From Bilophila wadsworthia ATCC 49260 (GTDB lineage Bacteria > Desulfobacterota > Desulfovibrionia > Desulfovibrionales > Desulfovibrionaceae), in the NCBI RefSeq assembly GCF_000701705.1, contig NZ_JNJP01000103.1:1-10011 (forward strand): DNA of 10,011 nt, in the 5' to 3' direction. Position numbers and translations under genes: made by a program. Every line of letters starts with the position of its first letter. The first letter of the stretch is position 1. This document shows positions 6,647-10,011 of this stretch, piece by piece. The notes below the pieces were generated by a model, which was given only the letters and a program-made list of their open reading frames with translations, searched no databases and was not told the DNA's origin.

Positions 6647-7066
6647 TTACATCCCCAAAACGACGGCAAACGCCTTGAACAGGACGGACACGGGCTTGCC
6701 GGGCTCAAGCTTGAGCACACGGGCGCTCTGGGAGGTGATGACGGCGCAGACGGTGGTGCCTTCGTCGAGGGTGACGAGGACTTCGGCTTCGATTTCTCCG
6801 AGCTGGACGCTCTGCACCTTGCCGGAGAAGTGGTTGCGTGCGCTGGTGGGCGCGTCGCCGGTGCTGATGATGACCCACGGGGCCTTGATCGTCGCAGTGG
6901 TGTTGATGCCTTCGCGGAGTTCGAGGTTGTCGGCGCTTTCAGCCGTGATGATGGAGACGACCTGAAGGCCGGTGGAGGTCAGGATTTCCACTTCAACGAG
7001 CAGGTCGCCGCGCTTGATGCGGTTAATGGTTCCAGTGAACGCGTTGCGGGCGCTGGTTTTTTTCAT
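6647..7066 (-). CDS. Possible internal-start product of tunR: stand-alone tandem-Mop (molbindin-like) protein
   Basis: Within tunR, at the boundary of the recombinase-like and Mop parts, a perfect AGGAGG (7078-7073) stands 6 nt upstream of an in-frame ATG (7066-7064). Translation there gives a 139-residue protein starting MKKTSARNAFTG and made only of the two Mop domains, the size of known di-molbindins that store molybdate or tungstate. Seen: the site, the spacing, and that the ATG falls three residues before the first conserved TSARN. Inferred: that ribosomes use it, and that the product buffers oxyanion or competes with full-length TunR in oligomers. Alternatively it is a relic of the fusion of a separate mop gene to a recombinase gene. 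The Arg codons involved (AGG AGG) also occur singly elsewhere in tunR, so codon use alone proves nothing. Confidence 0.45.
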   Translation of the reverse strand: MKKTSARNAFTGTINRIKRGDLLVEVEILTSTGLQVVSIITAESADNLELREGINTTATIKAPWVIISTGDAPTSARNHFSGKVQSVQLGEIEAEVLVTLDEGTTVCAVITSQSARVLKLEPGKPVSVLFKAFAVVLGM

Positions 7067-7789
7067 AGCTTCCCTCCTAATATGGGAATGGACGATTTTT
7101 CGGGCGTCTTCACGGGAAAAGTGAAGGTAACTTGCCGTCAGGGTCGGGCTCTGCTGCCCGAGGAACTGCTGGACGATCTTGAGCGGCACGTCGCCGCGCA
7201 GAAGCTCTATGCCCCGCGAATGCCGGATGACCCGGGGGCTGAGGAGCTCTTTGGGCAGATCGACGTCTTTCGCCCGCTCATAGAAGATGCGGCGCACATA
7301 GCCTTGATCGAGGTGCAGCACTTCGCCGCGCAGGCCGAACATGAGGGGGGACTCCAGCACTTGCCGGATTTCCGTCATGATGGCTTCGGGAAATTGAAGT
7401 TCCCTGAAGTTCTGCCCCCGGACGCTGACGACGGAACGGGCAAAGTCTAGATCCGTGCGGTCGTCGATGGACAACACTTCGCCGAGACGCAGCGCGCCGT
7501 AGCGGATGAGCAGAAAGACCAGCCAGAGCCGTCCCCTTGAACGGCCTTGCGTCGTGGAGACGGACGCCTTGTACCAATCAAGAAACGCCTTGGAGACGGC
7601 GTCGAGCTGTTCCGAGGTCAGGTGCCTGACATTTTCCGGGACGGTGAATTGGCCGCCGGGATGCGGCGTGGACGGGGGCGGGACCTGGGGCGCGTTGCGG
7701 GTTTCACGTTCGTGGCGGACACAGGCTTCGATGAACCGCAGGGCGGAGTCATCAAGCCCCTGAACAAGGCGGGTTATTTCTTCCTGCAT
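6647..7789 (-). CDS. tunR: TunR-type tungstate-responsive regulator: tyrosine-recombinase-like domain fused to tandem Mop domains
   Basis: Members of this family activate modA and modBC in Desulfovibrio, with the effect reduced by tungstate. The 380-residue product has a helical, proline-rich N-terminal stretch (1-56), a tyrosine-recombinase catalytic-domain fold (about 58-235) and two Mop/TOBE domains (about 244-311 and 314-380), each opening with TSARN. Spacing matches XerD: XerD positions 244, 247, 270 and 279 fall at 186, 189, 212 and 221 here. Arg101, Arg189 and Tyr221 are kept, but Lys becomes Gln126, His becomes Arg186 and the next His becomes Gln212, so strand exchange is unlikely. 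The Xer-type N-terminal core-binding domain seems missing. The ATG at 7789 has AGGAGA 5 nt upstream; the frame extends to 7951 without a better site. The gene lies between modBC and modA, divergent from modA. Confidence 0.9.
   Translation of the reverse strand: MQEEITRLVQGLDDSALRFIEACVRHERETRNAPQVPPPSTPHPGGQFTVPENVRHLTSEQLDAVSKAFLDWYKASVSTTQGRSRGRLWLVFLLIRYGALRLGEVLSIDDRTDLDFARSVVSVRGQNFRELQFPEAIMTEIRQVLESPLMFGLRGEVLHLDQGYVRRIFYERAKDVDLPKELLSPRVIRHSRGIELLRGDVPLKIVQQFLGQQSPTLTASYLHFSREDARKIVHSHIRREAMKKTSARNAFTGTINRIKRGDLLVEVEILTSTGLQVVSIITAESADNLELREGINTTATIKAPWVIISTGDAPTSARNHFSGKVQSVQLGEIEAEVLVTLDEGTTVCAVITSQSARVLKLEPGKPVSVLFKAFAVVLGM
7073..7078 (-). promoter_or_regulatory. Internal Shine-Dalgarno site in tunR
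   Basis: AGGAGG read on the minus strand, followed by GAAGCT and ATG. It encodes Arg238-Arg239 in the full-length frame. It is a stronger site than that of tunR itself (AGGAGA). Confidence 0.5.
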
Positions 7790-7821
7790 GGAATCTCCTC
7801 TGTACCGATAAGCGACTTCTC

Positions 7822-7840
7822 GGGATATGCAGGCTATCCC
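7822..7840. promoter_or_regulatory. Perfect inverted repeat in the tunR leader
   Basis: GGGATA-N7-TATCCC, 33 bp upstream of the tunR ATG. It could be an operator, for example for autoregulation, or a small leader hairpin. No similar sequence was seen upstream of modB. Confidence 0.3.
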
Positions 7841-7864
7841 ACGGGCTGATGTGGGCGAAAGTCG

Positions 7865-7890
7865 GTCACGCAGTTTCTCGAAAGAGTGAC
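7865..7890. promoter_or_regulatory. Candidate TunR operator in the tunR-modA intergenic region
   Basis: GTCAC-N16-GTGAC is a perfect outer dyad, with TTTC-TC-GAAA inside. It ends 4 bp before a -35-like TTGCCG, a usual place for an activator that contacts RNA polymerase. The same arm spacing and downstream GATTGC block occur upstream of modB (4893-4918). Known of the family: TunR sites of about 30 bp lie upstream of modA and modBC. That this dyad is the site is inference. Confidence 0.45.
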
Positions 7891-7894
7891 AAGA

Positions 7895-7923
7895 TTGCCG
7901 GGAAAACGCAAGGGGGGTATTGC
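7895..7923 (+). promoter_or_regulatory. Candidate modA promoter
   Basis: TTGCCG (7895-7900) and TATTGC (7918-7923) are spaced by 17 nt. Both hexamers are weak, as expected for an activator-dependent promoter, and the start would fall near 7930 with a leader of about 48 nt. Confidence 0.4.
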
Positions 7924-7977
7924 TGAAAAGGTTATCGTTCGTGAACCGCAACAGTCGAACAACAAAGGAGTATGAAC

Positions 7978-8760
7978 ATGGATAAGCGTTTTTTCCGTCG
8001 GTGTGCCCGAAATGCGGCGTTCAGCCTTTTGGGATGCCTCCTTTTGGCGGCTCCGGCGTTTGCGGCGCAGGAAATCACGGTTTCCGGCGCGGCCAGCCTG
8101 ACGAATGCGTTCACGGAGATAAAGGGGCTCTTTGAGAAGAAATACCCCGACATCAAGGTACATACCAACTTTGCGGCCTCCAACCCGCTGCTCAAGCAGA
8201 TGGAAGAGGGGGCCCCCGTCGATGTGTTCGCTTCCGCGGATCAGGAAACGATGGACAAAGCCGCGGCCAAGAAGCTGGTCGATACCGCCACCCGCAAAGA
8301 TTTCGCGCTCAACGATCTCGTCATGGTCGTTCCTTCCGACAGCAAGCTCAACTTGACCGGGGCCAAGGATCTGGCCAAGCCCGAAGTCAAGCGCATCGCC
8401 GTGGGGAATCCCGACTCCGTCCCCGCCGGCCGCTACACCAAGGCGGCCCTGACGACCGCCGGCCTTTGGGAAACGTTGCAGCCCAAGTATGTTTTCGGCG
8501 CGAGCGTCCGTCAGGCTCTGGATTATGTGGGCCGTGGCGAGGTCGACGCCGGTTTCGTTTACCGTACCGACGCCAAGCAGGGCGGCGACAAGATGAAGGT
8601 GGCTGCCGTGATGGACGGACACAAGCCCGTCCTGTATCCCATCGCCGTGGCGACCACGGGCAGCAACCGTGATGGCGGCGCGAAGTTCGTCGGTTTCGTG
8701 CTCTCTCCCGAAGGGCAGGCTGTGCTTGCCAAGTATGGCTTCAGCAACCCGCAGAAGTAG
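7978..8760 (+). CDS. modA: Molybdate/tungstate-binding periplasmic protein ModA
   Basis: ModA captures molybdate or tungstate in the periplasm and hands it to ModBC. The 260-residue product starts with a Sec signal peptide: basic MDKRFFRRCARN, hydrophobic core to about residue 25, and probable cleavage after Ala29 (AFA/AQE). The mature protein opens EITVSGAASLTNAFTEI, the ModA ligand-loop segment (Ser36 likely contacts the oxyanion), followed by FAASNPLLKQMEEG (Ser68 likely second contact) and DVFASADQETMDKA. C-terminal parts such as RGEVDAGFVYRTDA also match the family. Two ATG codons are possible (7972, 7978). AAGGAG (7965-7970) leaves 7 nt to 7978 but only 1 nt to 7972, so 7978 is chosen. 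The gene is divergent from tunR and separated from modBC by it. Molybdate versus tungstate preference cannot be read from the sequence. Confidence 0.95.
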   Translation: MDKRFFRRCARNAAFSLLGCLLLAAPAFAAQEITVSGAASLTNAFTEIKGLFEKKYPDIKVHTNFAASNPLLKQMEEGAPVDVFASADQETMDKAAAKKLVDTATRKDFALNDLVMVVPSDSKLNLTGAKDLAKPEVKRIAVGNPDSVPAGRYTKAALTTAGLWETLQPKYVFGASVRQALDYVGRGEVDAGFVYRTDAKQGGDKMKVAAVMDGHKPVLYPIAVATTGSNRDGGAKFVGFVLSPEGQAVLAKYGFSNPQK

Positions 8761-8772
8761 TTGCATATACAT

Positions 8773-8826
8773 GTGGGGAAGGGAGGGGAAACCTTTCTGA
8801 AGAAAGGTTTCCCCTCCCTTCCCCAC
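8773..8826 (+). terminator. Long perfect hairpin downstream of modA
   Basis: The 26-bp arm 8773-8798 is perfectly complementary to 8801-8826 around GA, with the shared core CCTTTCT-NN-AGAAAGG. It begins 12 bp past the modA stop. No U-run follows; instead there is a C-rich, G-poor stretch (8820-8846) that would suit Rho loading. Terminator role is inferred from position. Confidence 0.75.
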
Positions 8827-8840
8827 ACCCCATCCCTCCC

Positions 8841-8872
8841 CATCCCAAGACTTTCGACGTTATCGAATCCCT
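8841..8872 (+). repeat. Conserved tail of the modA hairpin element
   Basis: After the hairpin and C-rich link comes a tail with GACTTTCG, two variable bases and TTATCGAATCCCT. It agrees in 22 of 24 bases with the tail after tunR (6563-6586, minus strand). TTCG-N7-CGAA within it can form a second small stem. Confidence 0.55.
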
Positions 8873-9154
8873 GCTCGCAGTCGTTCTTTTTATGTTTCCC
8901 CTCGAACGATGTTGGATGATTGTTTCGTCTGCGGCATCGCTGTCGGCAGGAGGCTTTTTTCTTTATGGATTCCCTTGAGGGTGGCGGGTTGCCGTGGGAA
9001 GGGCATGTTGGAGGTTTTTAGGAAAACGTCAATATTCATTGGCGGTTGCTGGTGCTGTGCAAGGCCGGTTCCCCGGAAAGCAAAAAGCTTGCAAGGAATG
9101 AGGATTCAGGGAACAATATTCCCGAATCCTCATTTTTTTCAGGAGCACGGAACC
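8873..9154 (+). other. Long non-coding leader region upstream of the EVE gene
   Basis: About 280 bp without a convincing gene. It contains a stretch repeated from the modB upstream region (8929-8960), a possible weak promoter TTGGAG-N17-AATATT (9008-9036), a stem TGCAAG (9058-9063) with CTTGCA (9088-9093), and a strong intrinsic terminator (9097-9139). The frame of the EVE gene is open through it, but the translation is cysteine- and arginine-rich without family resemblance. An RNA of roughly 95 nt from about 9043 to 9139 is possible. Confidence 0.5.
9097..9139 (+). terminator. Strong intrinsic terminator immediately before the EVE ribosome binding site
   Basis: AATGAGGATTC (9097-9107), a bulged A, and GGGAA (9109-9113) pair with TTCCC (9119-9123) and GAATCCTCATT (9124-9134) around a CAATA loop. 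Seven T follow or overlap the stem end (9133-9139). It is the only classical stem-plus-U-run structure on the approach to a gene here, and it ends one base before AGGAG (9141-9145) of the next gene. It may terminate a small RNA or act as an attenuator. Confidence 0.8.
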
Positions 9155-9655
9155 ATGCGGCATTGGCTTTTCAAAAGCGAACCCGACTGCTATTCGTTTA
9201 CCGATTTGGAAAACGCGCCCGGCCAGACCACAAGTTGGGACGGCGTGCGGAATTATCAGGCCCGCAACTTTATGCGCGACGACATGAAGAAGGGGGATTT
9301 GGGATTCTTCTACCACAGCGGCAAGAATCCTGAAATCGCCGGGATTGTGGAAATCGTGCGCGAAGGGCATCCCGATATCACGGCGCAGGATCCCGAGGCC
9401 GGGCATTTCGATCCGAAAGCCACACCGGGCGATCCCCGCTGGTACATGGTGGATGTGAAGCTGGTGCGGCGATTCGAGCCGCCGGTTCCCCGCAGCCTGT
9501 TGCGGTTTGTCCCCGAGCTGGCGGGTATGGAGCTCATGAAGACCGGAAGCCGCCTTTCCGTACAGCCCGTGGAGGCCGAAGCCTATGCCGCCATCGTCAG
9601 GCTGGCGGACCAGCTCGCCGCGGACAAGGCGGCGGGGCAAGAGGTGAAGGCATGA
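9155..9655 (+). CDS. EVE-domain protein (THYN1-like)
   Basis: EVE domains belong to the PUA-like fold and bind modified bases in DNA or RNA; the role of single-domain bacterial members is not settled. The 166-residue product begins MRHWLFKSEPDCYSF and carries SWDGVRNYQARNFMR (27-41), GDLGFFYHS (47-55) and GIVEIVREGHPD (63-74), all hallmark blocks of this family, followed by RWYMVDVK (95-102). Length fits the family (about 140-170), with a basic/alanine-rich tail after residue 150. The ATG at 9155 has AGGAG (9141-9145) 9 nt upstream. Its last codons overlap slyX by 4 bp, suggesting one transcript. An intrinsic terminator lies directly upstream, hinting at control by termination or a separate promoter. 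Confidence 0.9.
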   Translation: MRHWLFKSEPDCYSFTDLENAPGQTTSWDGVRNYQARNFMRDDMKKGDLGFFYHSGKNPEIAGIVEIVREGHPDITAQDPEAGHFDPKATPGDPRWYMVDVKLVRRFEPPVPRSLLRFVPELAGMELMKTGSRLSVQPVEAEAYAAIVRLADQLAADKAAGQEVKA

Positions 9656-9918
9656 GCGAACTTTTGCATTCTCCCGATGCCGAGCTTGCCGCGCTGAAGG
9701 CCCGTGTCGCCCGCTTGGAGCGGCTGGAGGAGCAGGTCTATTTTCAGGAGCGGACGCTTTCCGCCCTCAACGAGGCGATCACGCTCCAGCAGAGGCAGCT
9801 GGACGATCTTCAAGGGCGTATGGAAGCCGTTGAGGAGAAGTTCCGTGAGCTTTGGGAGCTTGTCGGCAACGAAGGCGGCGAAGCGACCGTGCCCCCGCAT
9901 TATATGAAGCTTGCATAG
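9652..9918 (+). CDS. slyX: SlyX family coiled-coil protein
   Basis: SlyX is a small cytoplasmic protein of unknown function. The 88-residue product is almost entirely a heptad-patterned helix (about 8-70). It carries the family core VYFQERTLSALNEAITLQQ, then the conserved PPHY close to the C-terminus (82-85), as in E. coli SlyX (72 residues). The N-terminus is slightly longer than in E. coli. The ATG at 9652 overlaps the EVE stop (ATGA), and GAGGTG (9641-9646) lies 5 nt upstream, so translation is probably coupled. The gene is followed by a long perfect hairpin. Confidence 0.92.
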   Translation: MSELLHSPDAELAALKARVARLERLEEQVYFQERTLSALNEAITLQQRQLDDLQGRMEAVEEKFRELWELVGNEGGEATVPPHYMKLA

Positions 9919-9940
9919 GTTTTGTTCGATTAGACAAAAA

Positions 9941-9998
9941 GTTTGGAGGGGGGAAGGAGGGCCTTTCTTCAGAAAGGCCCTCCTTCCCCCCTCCAAAC
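9941..9998 (+). terminator. Long perfect hairpin downstream of slyX
   Basis: The 28-bp arm 9941-9968 is perfectly complementary to 9971-9998 around TC, with the core CCTTTCT-NN-AGAAAGG. It starts 22 bp past the slyX stop. Its outer arm and trailing flank are nearly identical to those of the hairpin after glpC (15-68), in the same orientation relative to the gene it follows. Terminator role is inferred. Confidence 0.75.
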
Positions 9999-10011
9999 CT
10001 CCCCCTTTCCT

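Noticed and set aside
6647..7789. Integrase gene marking a mobile element or genomic island
   Set aside because: The recombinase-like domain lacks three catalytic residues, is fused to Mop domains and sits within a mod locus. No att-like direct repeats, tRNA or phage genes are seen.
7930..7950. ModE-type operator near modA (GTTATCGTTC)
   Set aside because: Only part of one half-site matches and there is no second half with TATATAACG-like sequence. The regulator present is TunR, not a helix-turn-helix ModE.
7790..7951. N-terminal extension of tunR
   Set aside because: The frame is open to 7951, but the ATG at 7789 has AGGAGA 5 nt upstream, and the extension would cover the modA promoter region and the GTCAC-N16-GTGAC dyad.
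7834..8826. Minus-strand open frame antisense to modA
   Set aside because: It covers the modA signal peptide and ligand loops antisense, runs through the downstream hairpin, and has no recognisable motif.
9046..9100. Possible signal recognition particle (4.5S) RNA
   Set aside because: GGTGCTG and CCGG-containing pieces resemble it superficially, but the conserved GGAAGGAAGCAGCC apical motif is absent.
1..10011. CRISPR array, tRNA or rRNA genes, insertion sequences
   Set aside because: No regularly spaced direct repeats, no cloverleaf with a typical T-arm, no rRNA segments and no transposase were recognised. The only repeats are the hairpin family and its tail, and the segment shared by the modB and EVE leaders.

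Overview
The window looks like chromosomal DNA from a GC-rich sulfate- or sulfite-reducing member of the Desulfovibrionaceae (Desulfovibrio/Bilophila type). The main reason is the regulator at 6647-7789, a XerC/XerD-like recombinase domain fused to tandem Mop domains. This is the architecture of TunR, the tungstate-responsive regulator described from sulfate-reducing deltaproteobacteria. The genus is an inference.

Layout. (1) 77-4267, minus strand: glpA-glpB-glpC, a tightly packed operon for the three-subunit anaerobic glycerol-3-phosphate dehydrogenase, ending in a long perfect hairpin (15-68). (2) 4268-4964: about 700 bp without a convincing gene, lying between the divergent glpA and modB. 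It holds a candidate glpA promoter, a degenerate orphan copy of the long hairpin, a stem followed by a T-run, a 30-bp dyad, a leader able to fold in two ways, and a candidate TunR site. (3) 4965-6412, plus strand: modB-modC, the permease and ATPase of a molybdate/tungstate ABC transporter. ModC lacks the usual C-terminal TOBE/Mop domain. (4) 6647-7789, minus strand: tunR. (5) 7978-8760, plus strand: modA, the periplasmic binding protein, divergent from tunR. The mod system is therefore split into two transcription units with the regulator between them. (6) 9155-9918, plus strand: an EVE-domain protein overlapping slyX by 4 bp, preceded by a strong intrinsic terminator that ends just before the EVE ribosome binding site.

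How the genes work together. ModA captures oxyanion in the periplasm, ModB forms the channel and ModC drives import. TunR, known in D. vulgaris as an activator of modA and modBC whose effect falls with tungstate, would set expression. A dyad GTCWC-N16-GTGAC followed by a TTGCSG element lies upstream of both modA and modB with identical spacing and is a candidate operator.

The most notable observation is inside tunR. A perfect AGGAGG, 6 nt before an in-frame ATG, sits exactly at the junction between the recombinase-like and Mop parts. It could allow a separate 139-residue tandem-Mop protein to be made from the same gene. The window also carries five members of a long-hairpin family, three of them perfect 26-28 bp palindromes whose arms differ between copies but stay complementary.
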